From assembly GCF_958450345.1 (NCBI RefSeq), contig NC_088784.1:75665747-75729746 (forward strand): DNA of 64,000 nt, written 5' to 3'. The DNA comes from Calliphora vicina (taxonomy: Eukaryota > Arthropoda > Insecta > Diptera > Calliphoridae). Positions 31,703 to 42,699 of this stretch are shown here, in pieces. The first letter of the stretch is position 1. Every line of letters begins with the position of its first letter. The position numbers were made by a program, and so were the translations under genes. A model generated the notes under the pieces. The model did no database searches, was not told the origin of the DNA, and saw nothing but the letters and a program-made list of their open reading frames with translations.

Positions 31703-33075
31703 CACTATAGTTCAAAGTATCACTTTTTCCGTGCGAAATTAATAACTATTAAAGTATTCTACTGTTTGATACCATAATTGGACCATAGGTAGAAATACAT
31801 ATATTTTCAACAAATTTAAGAAAAAAATAACCCTTTGTCGACCATTAACCCATCAGGAGTAAAATAAAGTAAATTCATTGCTTTTGATTAGAAAAAATTT
31901 ATTTCATATTACTTTTCAGTCAAATTAGTTAAATCAGTAATTCATTTTGTAAACACATTTGATTCAAAATATTAGTTAAAGTATCAGATAAAACTTCGCA
32001 CAGTGGTATAGTAAAAAAAGAGAGAAATAAATCTGTAATTTCTAAATCCTTAGTTAGATTTAAATGAAATTTGACATGCGCAAATAAGAAGTGTTGTCGA
32101 GTTTAAGTTTTGAATTTTGACCGCATGGGCCGACCAAGGGTGCGGCCAGGGCCCTCATAGTAGGACAACTTGGGTATGTTAAATTTTTAAAACGATGCTA
32201 TTTCTTCGTCTGTGTTTTCTATCATCTGCTTCGAATGTATTAATACCTTGTGTACTGTGGATGTCATTGGTAACCAAAGATATAAATCTGAAAGCATATA
32301 TCACCATTAATCCATATAGTGTTTTCATCCGTATTTTTGACATTTTACATTTAAATAATTGTAGACAAAATGGCGGACTTTTTCATCCAACAATTTCTTA
32401 CAGTCCTTAGGAATAACAGGAGCACTAACTTTCTTCACAATATATTTAATAATAGCATCATACTTTGTGTCTTTTTGGCGTTCTTTGAGCCAAATTTCAA
32501 AAAGTTCATTTTTTTATAGCACAGTAACCTAGAAAAAATTAAATTACTCAGAAAGCGCAAAAATGCGCAGTATGAAATAAAGTGAAATGAATTCACAACA
32601 TTTCAATATATTTATTTCTTTTTATTTCAAGTTTAACAAACGTTAACATTTTTTTAAAAGCTTCTATAAAGTTAAAGTTTTGTAATCAAAAGAAATTACT
32701 TTAAGGTTATGTTTAAAAATTTTAATTTTTAATATAAAGGGAAATAGTTGCCAAATATTTGGGAAAGAAAAATTAAGTACTTAGAGGTCTCGTTGTTTTC
32801 CATTTTAAAATTTTTTTAAATTACTTACACACTTTCCGCAATTAACGGTTTAATGTTACAATATAATATTGATACTATTCACAAGTTTTTAATAATGTAT
32901 CTAAACTTTGACTTTGAAGGCGTGCTGTGAAGCAGTATTTTGTATTTTACAAAAACCAATTGCGAATTTAATTGCATTGGAGTTTTAATAACATGTTGCC
33001 AATAAAAAATTATTAATAATAACAACTTAGAAATTTGAATTTCGCACGGAAAAAGTGATACTTTGAACTATAGTG
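31703..33075. mobile_element. Transib-like non-autonomous element
   Basis: It has 38-bp perfect terminal inverted repeats, starting CACTATAGTTCAAAG (31703-31740 and 33038-33075), flanked by a perfect 5-bp duplication CCCTG (31698-31702 and 33076-33080). Length is 1,373 bp with no transposase frame. Transib elements make 5-bp GC-rich duplications and have CAC-starting termini (CACWATGG-like); the fit is good but CACTATAG is not exact, so the superfamily is inference. A fragment of repeat C lies inside (31999-32215). Confidence 0.75.
31999..32215 (+). repeat. Dispersed repeat family C, copy 3 (fragment)
   Basis: It starts CACAGTGGTATAGTAAAA and is colinear with 30865-31084, ending after TCTTCG.CTGTGTT. 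It lies inside the Transib-like element. Confidence 0.65.
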
Positions 33076-33080
33076 CCCTG

Positions 33081-33564
33081 GTATGGATATTATAGCTTAA
33101 AAACTAAAAAATCACATTTTTGGGATTTTTCAACACTTTTTTGGGAATTGCGGGATTCCTAATTAAAAATTTAAAAATTGGTGTTCAGTTTTTCATTTTA
33201 AATCGAAAAATCTATATTACTGTAAAATTTTGTTAAAAAATATTCAATAATAAAAATTTTATTTCAAATTAAAATATTTGTATCTTTGCAAAAACTCCAA
33301 AAAAAACATTTTTTGTCATATTTTTCAAAAAAGTATTCCATGATTTTTTTAGTTGTAAAAAGTTATATATATTTTTGAAAAGTAGACAAAATTCCCTATC
33401 CGTTGACATATAATATGACTACCTTATGTTTTTTAATTGGCAAATTAATTATTGAAAACTTAACAACTCGCAGAGAATTTACCTAGCACTGTTGTTTACA
33501 TTCATAAAAATGTAATATAACTTTTTATGAATTTCTATGTTAGGTAAATTCTCTGCGAGTTGTT
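33081..33564. other. AT-rich DNA ending in a hairpin
   Basis: Possible continuation of repeat C copy 2. At the end, AACAACTCGCAGAGAATTTACC (from 33461) is the reverse complement of the block ending at 33564, with a loop of roughly 55 nt. Confidence 0.5.
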
Positions 33565-33828
33565 AGTTTTCTCAAACATTTGTGGACCGACTTTCTCGAT
33601 TTTAAATAGCAACCGAGCCTGAGAATTCCGGAGATATTCATGTATGAATCGTGTATGTAAGTTATTTGGGGGCTTCGGAAAGTTGATTTCAACAGACAGA
33701 CGGAAGGACGGAAGGAGATAAGGATCCAGAATATATATACTTTATAGGGTCGCAAATGAAAAATGTAGAAATTGCAAACGTTATGACAAACTTATATATT
33801 CCCTTCTCACAAAGGTGAAGGGTATAAT
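33565..33828 (-). mobile_element. DINE-1/Helentron-like element, family B copy 2 (fragment)
   Basis: It contains 'gtggaccgactttctcgattttaaatagcaaccg', 'tgtaagttatttgggggcttcgg', 'aacagacagacgg', 'tatagggtcgcaaatgaaaaatgtag' and the end CTTCTCACAAAGGTGAAGGGTATA. Confidence 0.65.
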
Positions 33829-34669
33829 AATAATTTGCTTTACTAAGGATATATTTTTTTGACTCATTCTTTAGACTAAAGAAAAAGTTCCATTATGTCC
33901 CCCGGGTTCTCACAAATAATTTGGAAAATTCCGTAAGTGGTGTAGGAATTTGTCTCTATCGTACGTTCTAGGACATGTCGAGATTTAACGTTAATCCAAG
34001 ATACTGCTACTTTTTAACAATTTCGTATCAGTTGCCAACCTTGCAAAATTACAGTTCATCTGTTTTCTAAAATCATTGTGTATTTATGCAAATATTATTT
34101 ATCTAATTAATTTATACAAACTTGTATATAAAAATTAATGAATATAATAAATGTATGTATATTTAACTTATCATCGCTACTGTATTTACTAACTATAATT
34201 GATAGTTAACACTATTAAAACCGATTAAATAAAATAAAATTTTAATCCATAGTTCCATGTATTTTAACGGTAACGGTAGCTTATCTGAAAGATTATTCTA
34301 GTGGTATTGAAAACCATTTCGAGACCCTCTCTGTTTGTTATAGAGTTAATGCCTGAAGCGGCATATAATTAATAACTAATCCAATCACTGGCAGAAGCCA
34401 TATTTTAAACCTTTAATTTAAATAAAATATTTATTAATTAATATTTTTTTTTGTGGTAAAACACACATTCATACAAAAAATCCCAAGTGAACACAATGAT
34501 GAACAAAAAACCGCAAAAAAAGTTTTCAAGATTCGTAATAAATGCAAAAATAGAAGCCAATAGTTTTAAGAGGTTTAAGGCTAATTTTGTTATATCTCTC
34601 ATCATGGTTTATTTAAAAAAATATTAAACATTTTTATAACTGATCAAGTAACCAGTTAAAGAGTTGGTA
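33829..34669. other. Unassigned AT-rich DNA
   Basis: No ORF or repeat recognised. Confidence 0.4.
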
Positions 34670-35019
34670 AACAGAAAAAATTATATTTCAATTCAAACAT
34701 TTATCCCATATTGGTTTCAATTATTTCATAATTAAATCAAGCATTCATTTGCTGAAAAACAAAATTTCTTGATATTTTCTATTGAATTTTGAGTTGTGAA
34801 TTTGATTATTTTGACAATTGAATATACAATTTTCGTTATTGGTTGAATTTCAAATACAAAAATTATTGAATAGATAATTTTCGTAATTGAAAACACATTT
34901 TTGTTATATTTTGTGTTTCAATTACGAAAATACTTGATTTAATTATGAAATAATTGAAGCCAGTTCAATATGTGACAAATATGTGAACTGAAACGGTTTA
35001 AGAAATAGTTTTTTCTGTG
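34670..35019. mobile_element. TA-flanked TIR element, 350 bp
   Basis: Left (A)ACAGAAAAAATTATATTTC pairs with right GAAATAGTTTTTTCTGTG, flanked by TA (34668-34669, 35020-35021). Inner arms TTTCATAATTAAATCAAG / CTTGATTTAATTATGAAA extend the fold. No ORF. Confidence 0.6.
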
Positions 35020-35020
35020 T

Positions 35021-35460
35021 AAGTTAATTATGTCTCTCAGTAAATGTATTGCCATTCATTGGCTACTTTGATCTAGAAACAGGCTGGTTTTTTTTTTGTT
35101 TAATCTAAGTAGGTTTAATTGACTTCTAGGACATGTTTATTTGGGTCGCATAAAATCTAGGACATGTTTATTAGAGTCTAAATATTAACCGATTTTGCTC
35201 AAATTTCCACTTTTTGGATTTTCTACGTTCCAATGTCAAACATTTTTCTACATCATCTAAAAATCAAATGATGGAAATTTGAGCAAAATCGTTTAACATT
35301 TAGACTCTAATAAACATGTCCTAGATGTTATGCCACCCTAATAAACATGTCCTAGGAGTCAATTGACCCTACTTAGATTAAACAAAAAAAAAACCAGCCT
35401 ATTTCTAGATCAAAGTAGTCAATGAATGGCAATACATTTACTGAGAGACATAATTAACTT
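35021..35460. repeat. 440-bp near-perfect palindrome (foldback)
   Basis: The arms start AAGTTAATTATGTCTCTCAG and end with its reverse complement. Arms of about 200 bp include AATCTAAGTAGG/CCTACTTAGATT and ATGTTTATTAGAGTCTAAAT/ATTTAGACTCTAATAAACAT. TAAACATGTCCTAG-type words occur four times. No ORF. Confidence 0.85.
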
Positions 35461-36789
35461 CCCAGCTCATATTTTGCCCATCGGAATTAATCTATTGCAT
35501 TGGTATTTATTATTATTTTGTAATTCACAGAGTACTCATTTGAAATGTTTGTTTTGATTTCACTTAAACTCTCTACAAAGTCTCAATACTTAATTCTCCG
35601 ATCGGTGCTCTGCCTAAATGGTATTCAAAATACCCAGCACTTCGGACACAATCACCAAAACTGTTGGGTATTTTGCTGATACAACACATTCATTAATAGA
35701 TAGATATGAATGTATTTTTATATTTTAATTTCGAAATCAATGGCGGTTGAAAGAGACAAGTTTATCATGTGGTAGCGATCAAAACGGAAGTCCCCACAAA
35801 CAGAGTAACCGTTTATAATTTTCATGTTTTTTTTCTCTTTTTTTAAGCACCAAAAAACTAAACCTCGATTGAAAATGAACAAAATTAAAAGGTTGACTTT
35901 TAATACAACGTAACGAAATGATTTATTTTCTAACCAAAGAAACGAAAGAACAAAATGGTTTTCAAATCTTTTTGGGTAACAATATTATTGGCAAGTCATG
36001 ACAACTACATATCTGAATAAAAATCGAACAAATAATAAAAGCAGAACATGAAAAAAATAAAATGAAATCATCTAGAGCAGACAGCCGACATTTTTTTAAA
36101 CGTAAGTTTTTTATTAAATAGGAAAAAAACACTTTGCACCGGTAGTAACCTAAAGTCAACAGGTTACATGATTTTTGTAGTTATATTTTATGTATTCAGT
36201 TTTATGAATGAATTGCTTTTGCTGGTTCTTTCTTCCCCTTATAATAATGGTTTCAATCGTACACGAAAAAAAAACAATTTGTGGCTTCTTTTGTTTTCTC
36301 ACCTGTTGAGAGTTTCTGTGTTTTTGTTATACTTGCAGCATGTTATTGATGTTACAACAAAGTAGAAGCAACTACAGCAGCATCACTTATCAGTGGTCCA
36401 TAATCAAATATAGTAATCAAAAGGTTCTGATGCCTGTTTTTTGTGTTTATTTTACAGATTAAAGTTCAGGATTTAACAAATTGTTTTTTTTGATTTTGTG
36501 TATCATAAATGTCATGTACAGTTGGTCTGATTGCCAAAAAATATCATAATAAATGTACAACTAAGAGATAATTAAGTGTGTATAACATTTTATTAAGTGT
36601 CATAGTCAATTGGTTACTTTATACATCCCACGTAATCTAGCGAAGAGTCAATGGCCACTTCGGGTGTGCCTAATTAAGCTATGAGATGAAAACTGACATT
36701 CACTATTTTATTTCTAACTTTAGGTTTCCTTAGCTTTCCTTGATAAACTGTTGAGACTACCTTAAGAGGTTGCATTTGTTCAAATCAGA
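35461..36789. other. Unassigned DNA
   Basis: Short ORFs only (for example 36168-36365). No recognised similarity. Confidence 0.4.
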
Positions 36790-37700
36790 TGAGATCTCAG
36801 ATTGACCACTGAAACACACCGATTGCCCACCAAAGCTTATGGTGAATGTGTTCCATCAGTTTCAAAATGTGAGAGATGGTTTGTTCGGTTCAGAAATGGT
36901 GATTTTGACACGAAAAACAAAAAAAACGCCCACGCCAGTCAAAAAAGTTTGAAGACCAAGAATTGGAGGAATTACACCATAAGGATTGTTGTGAAACTCA
37001 ACAAGAGCTTGCAAAATCATTGGGAGCTACCCAAGCAGCAATTTCAAAACGTTTGCGAGCAGCAGGATTCATCGAAAAGGAGAGAAATTGGGTACCATAC
37101 GAATTGAATTGAAGAGGAAAGACCCCGAAACACTGATGCTTGAACGCTATAAAAGAAAATAATTTTTGCGGTGAAAAATTGATCCTTTTTGATAATCCGT
37201 AGCGTAAGAGATCGTACGTGAAGCCCGGCCAACCAGCCGAATGGACTCCAAAGCCAAATATCCATAGCGTACTTCTCAGGATTTGGTGGGACCAAAAGTG
37301 TCCTATCTATTATGAGCTGCTGAAATCTGGTACATGGAACCTGTAACAAACGCAACAGAAAAGTGCCCAGAATGTACGGCCAGACATGAAACTGTAATAT
37401 TCCATCATGACAATGTTCGGTCACGTGTTGCAATATCTGTTATATAAATGTATTTATAATGAAGTGATTGGGAAGTTTTACCTCACCCGTTTTATAGACC
37501 AGACCTTGCCCCATCCAAATACGATTTGTTTCAATCGATGCAGAATGCTCTCTCTAGGATACCATTCACCTTAGAACAGAGTATCCGAAATTGGTTTGAT
37601 TCGTTCTTGGTCTCAAAAGATGAGCAGTTCTTTTGGCTCGAAGTCCATATGTTGCCAGAAAGATGGGAAAAGGCTATCAATGGCCAATACTTTGAATAAA
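36790..37700 (+). pseudogene. Mariner transposase relic (mauritiana-like), copy 2
   Basis: In order: TKAYGECVPSVSKCERWF with FVRFRNGDFDT (N-terminal HTH), KKFEDQELEELHH-like and LAKSLGATQAAISKRLRAAG (second HTH, about 36945-37065), WVPYEL, PAEWTPKPNIH-like (about 37225-37262), ALLRIWWDQK-like, VIFHHDNVRSRV (second aspartate, about 37386-37422) and a shifted C-terminal SKDEQFFWLE.HMLPERWEK (about 37615-37670). The first aspartate block has decayed around 37170-37200. It is the most complete of the four mauritiana-like copies but has many stops. No clear TIRs. Confidence 0.85.
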
Positions 37701-37959
37701 TTTATATTGTGCAAATGTTTCAAAATAAAAGCTAAAAATTGGAAAAAATCCCGCATTTCCGTCGTCGTACTCCTGCTATACAGTGAGAAAATACTCGGCT
37801 ATATTTTGGAGCTCTTCGATGTTAGCATGCAGTTCCAATATCCCTTAAATACGGATTGAATGATGTAACGACTTTAAATCCTTGAACCGTATAAATCACG
37901 AGACACTGTACGGCATTATACCAGATGATTTTAAACAAAATGCTGACTTGACTCGGTTA
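37701..37959. other. Unassigned spacer
   Basis: 3' end of mariner copy 2 and DNA of unknown origin before a LINE fragment; no feature recognised. Confidence 0.35.
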
Positions 37960-39560
37960 TATTTGGCTTCGCACGAGGTGTCTTCAGAGTTGTCTCTCAC
38001 AATAGACACTTGGACTTTAGGTCCAACAAACTGTCGTCTTTCCTCTTGATCCACGATAGATCCGGCTCGAAATTCTACGTCTCAACTATCTAAAGCACAG
38101 AGAGTGGACTTTCTTTACATACAAGAGGCCTTTAATATTATGAAACCGAAGTCGGTCATAATGTCTCTAGGAGAACTAGATGTCAAACAGTCTATTGTTC
38201 ACTACATAGGGGGACTTAGAGCCACTACGGGGACTTCTATCGAGAAGGGGCTTGATTCAATGATGTATACAACTGTTGGGTATGGGTATCAGCTTGCTAT
38301 GACTATTTCTGACAATTTGTGGGGTAGATAGAAGAAACTTCACAAATTCTACTTAGAAGCAGGTGGGCTGAAACAGGTCTCAGTATAAATCCTGGTAAAA
38401 ATGACATACAAACGAGGTCATCAAAGCAAGATATCCACAAATATGCCGGTAGAAGGTCCATAAAGAGGACGCGATATTTTAATTCAAGGAGCTCGAAATG
38501 GCAATTCCAAAAATGCCCTATGGTGCACTATTTTGGTATATGACACTTGGTAAATCCACCTACCGTGGCATTATCGAAAAGACCTTCCGGACTTTAGCAC
38601 TGATGAAAACGGGAGCGCTAAGAAACACGCCGATGAGTGATATATTTTTTATGATACTGTGGCTGCGGGCAGACCTTATGGCTATGAACTCGGCAGTCAG
38701 ATTCAGTATTGCTGGGACATGAAAGACTGGAAATACATACCATGCGAATATTTTAAGATGCCTTGGTAACATCCTTGCGAATATTGATTAATCGATCAAT
38801 AACGGGTCACCTGCAATAGGGGATATGTGGCTTTCCGGAGAAACGTGATTCCAAGATGCATTCAAGTCTGCTTCTGGTTGTGGCTTCTATATTCCCGATT
38901 TTGGGAAGAGATGTTCACTTGCTGACATACTGCAGGATAAGTGAAAATCGGTGGTAAAATTGCTCTCACGATATCTAGACTGGTTCACGAATGCCGGTTG
39001 TAAATTCATAAGATGATGAGACATTGTAACTTGGAGCTATTCTAGGTACCGTATCATTGTGACAATAAAGTTGCGCAATAACTTGCTAAAACTCGTGCAC
39101 TTCTGCTAGACGAGGAAATAGGACTTATTGCATGGAAATTGAGTTTCACTTTTATTACGTAAGTCATCTGTACAGCTAGGTCAGACCAAATGGTCTGCTC
39201 CGACTACATGCTCAACATCGAGATCATCTATAAGTTCTAGTGGCTGTATGGGCACCACACTATCTATTTGCTTGGGTGCGCATGCGAGGAGATTGAATTT
39301 ACCCTTTAAAGATTTCTGTAAACGTTTTCAGGATGAGTTATCGGTACAGCAATATCCTCTGCATTTGCCCTGCTCTTTCGGGAATAAGGAACGTGACATT
39401 GATAAGTCCGTATCTGTACGACCTGATGTATATATCGGATATTCGGAGAATGGATTCTTTCTGATTGGGGGACCGAACGAAGATAATTTTCTGGTGTGAC
39501 AACCAAGTGAACCAAGTCAGCCATCACTAGTTCACTGCCTTTATATACTCATACTGGTAA
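37960..39560 (+). pseudogene. LOA-like LINE fragment: RT to C-terminal domain
   Basis: Frames encode EAFNIMKPKSVIMSLGELDV (about 38125-38185) with SIVHYIGGL, the RT region after the first catalytic aspartate; a later block MPYGALFWYMTLGKSTYRG (about 38513-38570) with RTLALMKTGALRNTPMSD; remnants of RNase H-region sequence; and a C-terminal GAHARRLNLPFKDFCKRF (about 39268-39320) corresponding to the Cys/His-rich tail. The YADD motif is missing and stops are frequent. It is likely the same family as 3595-4440 and 42700-45425. Confidence 0.7.
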
Positions 39561-41589
39561 TAACTGATTTTGGTCGGGCAAGACCAATTACCCATTAGTT
39601 ATTTTTTACGTACAGTGACAACATAAAAAAACACTTAATTTAGTGATTACTTAAGTCGGCTTTAATAATCCTCAATGTACCACTTGTCTCCCTTATTTGC
39701 CAACAAATCAAAATTTCAATTTATCTAAGCAAGATTGACGGTTTTTTCCTACCTTCACATATTTCAGCTTCTTGCAAGAGTCACTACTTAAAAAAAAACT
39801 GAAAATATTTTCCTTACAAGCAGTGAAGGTGGAACCCAAGTCAAGTGTTGGTGATGATCTTTTAACTTCATCCTCAACAACTTTATCGACAATGACGTTA
39901 AAACTGATGATCGTTCGGACTACACATAAGCAGCATTTCAATAATTCTCACCGAGTCATACAAATTAATTGTGCGAGTAACATCAGATGAGCTCTCAACA
40001 CTGGTCATTCATCCATTCATTCATTGAGTTTGTTCAAATTGAGTCAGCAGTTTTTTAGATATATTTTAATAATATTTCAATAACATTCAGATTAAGATGT
40101 AACTTACAAAAAAAAAGAAGAAATACTTAAACAAATAATGAGATCACTGCTACTTTTATGCACTTGAGTGATGCATAAATATGTTGGTGGATTTTCGGTA
40201 ACTGATTATTATCCTTTTGATATTTGTTTTTATCTCTTAATTTTTTTGGGGGTTTCCAAGTTGATTTGTTTATCATTGGTAAGACTGGAACTTCAATTAT
40301 TTTGAAATTTCTTTGTTTCATTTCAAATATTTGCCGACAGCTCAAGTGATGTTTGAGTTTAAGCTGGTGTTCTCTTCTGAAAGCACTTGATTTTTAACAC
40401 CTCTTTAATTGAGAAGCTGTGAAAGATGACCGAAATGTAAAACCACACAATTTAGGGACTTTTTGTTTTGCAAGCAAGTTCTATTACCATAAAATCTAAT
40501 TACAATTAATCGCTTAGTGTAGACGTTAGTCCTCATTGAAGACTAATGCAGCATATTTTATTTTAAATATAATTTCTGACCTTTTACATTCCTAACTGAT
40601 GGAATATGAATCTGATATGCTCAAATAAGACCAAATTTAAATTTTCTACTAATTATTGTAAGGATATCATTAATTTCTACATACATTTATCCTATTAGCA
40701 AATCAGGCTAACATTAAAAGCGGATGATGAATTTTATTTCACTCAGTCTAGCAACCATAAATGAGATTCAAAATATAAAACCAGGAAAAAAAACACAGAA
40801 TACAAGAGAAGACCGACAAATTCAAGTGAAATCATTAATAAAACATTCAAACAAACACAACAGCAAAAGCCTTCCGAAGACAAAGAGGCAGAAATTAAGA
40901 ATGCCAAGTAAAAATTTTGTGCCCTTAAGCAGGGAAGTGGTCCGCATGTGGCGGCTTGTGCTGGCACATGCAAACACAAATCAAAAAATCAAACAGTATA
41001 TCAAATACATACAAAACTCATAAAGCTAAATTCAGTTTCACTTATATTGTTTGAATGTATTTAGAGGAATTAAACTAAAAAAAGGGTTTTATTAACGGCT
41101 ACAGAGACAGAATTGCATTTGCCACTTTTTATTTGACCACGCAAGATATTTATTTGAAGTTCTTTTGGCCTGCTTTGTGGTTGATTTTGGTTTATTGAAA
41201 TGTGCCACATAGAGCCCTATAAATTTGGGGGATGTTGCAACAGAACATAACAGAATAAGATTATGTTAGTATATTAGGTGAAAGTTCAACGAATGCTAAA
41301 TACCCTGCCTATAAAAAAGTAAGAATTTCAAGTAGGTTAAACAAGATGTCACATTGATTGGTAACATACTTGGATCCTTCATCATTGGTCTCGTTGTTAT
41401 ACTTGAAAAATTTGGATTGGGTATGGAGTGTTAATTCAACGCCACCTTCTGCAGTTATGAGTCCTTAAGGAAAGCATTAAACTTAATAAACGAAACGTCC
41501 ATCTATGATAGATCCTTTAAGTAATGCAAACATAAGCCATTGGGTCTTATATATCCCATCCCATAGGGAGATGACAGATATATTCTCTT
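39561..41589. other. Unassigned DNA
   Basis: A 99-codon plus-strand frame (40724-41023) is Lys/Asn-rich with no recognised similarity and is not called. (ATTC)n-like run near 40005-40030. Otherwise nothing seen. Confidence 0.4.
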
Positions 41590-42470
41590 AGCGTCAGACC
41601 CCAATAAGCAGTGACCACTGTTATTAGGTTCCGCAGTTGATACCGTCAAATATTCGTCAAATTGGGAAAGAAAATAGGAGCGAAAGTGGAGTAGCTTTTA
41701 TAATAAAAGGATATACGAAAATCCCTAAATTTCGATCGTATAATAACAGACCGTTTCTTCAGCAAGGTCGGAAAATGCAACACAATCGTCCAATGTTATG
41801 CACGGAACATGCTGAGGATTTAACTAAAGATTAGTTCTACAATCAGTTAACTGCTAAAATCCGTAAAATACCGAATAATGATATTCTCTTGAGATTTTAA
41901 TGCTAAGATTGGTATTGGCAACCATCACAATTTCTTATATCATGACACATGGCATGGGAACGAAAGCAACAATGGAGATCGATGTATAGAATTCTGTCAA
42001 TTGATTGAGATGTGGAGGAAGATGTGTCTAGTAGAGTAAAAAAGGCAAGGTCAGCATTTGGTCTCCTAAATAAAACGTGGAGGGCCCAAAAAAAACTCGA
42101 AGATCCGCATATTCAATGCTTTCGTAAAATCTATGTACAAAGCTTTATGGAAGCGAAACTTGGCTAATGACAAACAATATAGCACAGAGACTCAAAGTAT
42201 TTATAAACAAGTGTCTACGAATAATATGTCAAATATTTTGGCCAAATAAAATCACAAACACAGAGCTTTGGATGCTAACAAGGAAAGAACCAATAGTTTG
42301 TTAAATACCCTACGTAAACCTATTTGCAGTATTGCGAGAGCCGCCTTTGAATGTAATCCCCAAGGAAGTCGACGCTCCGGTCGTCCAAAAATTACATGTC
42401 ATAGAACAATTTTAAATGAACTTAAGAAAGTAAACAAATCTTTTATGAAATTAAATTAATTTCTAATGAT
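41590..42470 (+). pseudogene. RTE-like LINE: endonuclease joined to C-terminus
   Basis: An apurinic-type endonuclease segment is visible as SGVAFIIKGYTK, a shifted TIVQCYAR.EHAEDLTKD (about 41775-41830) and NQLTAKIRKIPNND.L...FNAKIGIG (about 41840-41920). It then passes directly to the post-RT segment RVKKARSAFGLLNKTWRAQK (about 42023-42080), ILWPNKITNTELW (about 42230-42275) and a GSRRSGRPK tail (about 42366-42395). The whole RT catalytic core is deleted. Related to the LINE split by the LTR retrotransposon. Confidence 0.75.
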
Positions 42471-42699
42471 AGAATTAATTTGAATTCGATTGAAGAAACC
42501 CTATATTTCCAAGGAAAAAAATCGACCGAACAATAATAGGATTTGCCATCATACAAGTCGTATCTGAGAACCACCTCTTTCGAATAAAGATCTGTGAGTG
42601 CAATATTCAATATTGTCCACATTTTATATTGGCAGAGTTGAGTACAAATCCTTTGTTCATAATATCAATAGATATCTATTTTATCGTGTCTTGTAATCT

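Noticed and set aside
36802..37107. 101-codon ORF as a small gene
   Set aside because: It is one frame segment of a decayed mariner transposase; the true frame shifts inside it.
40724..41023. 99-codon Lys-rich ORF
   Set aside because: No similarity, no promoter or splice context; open by chance in A-rich DNA.
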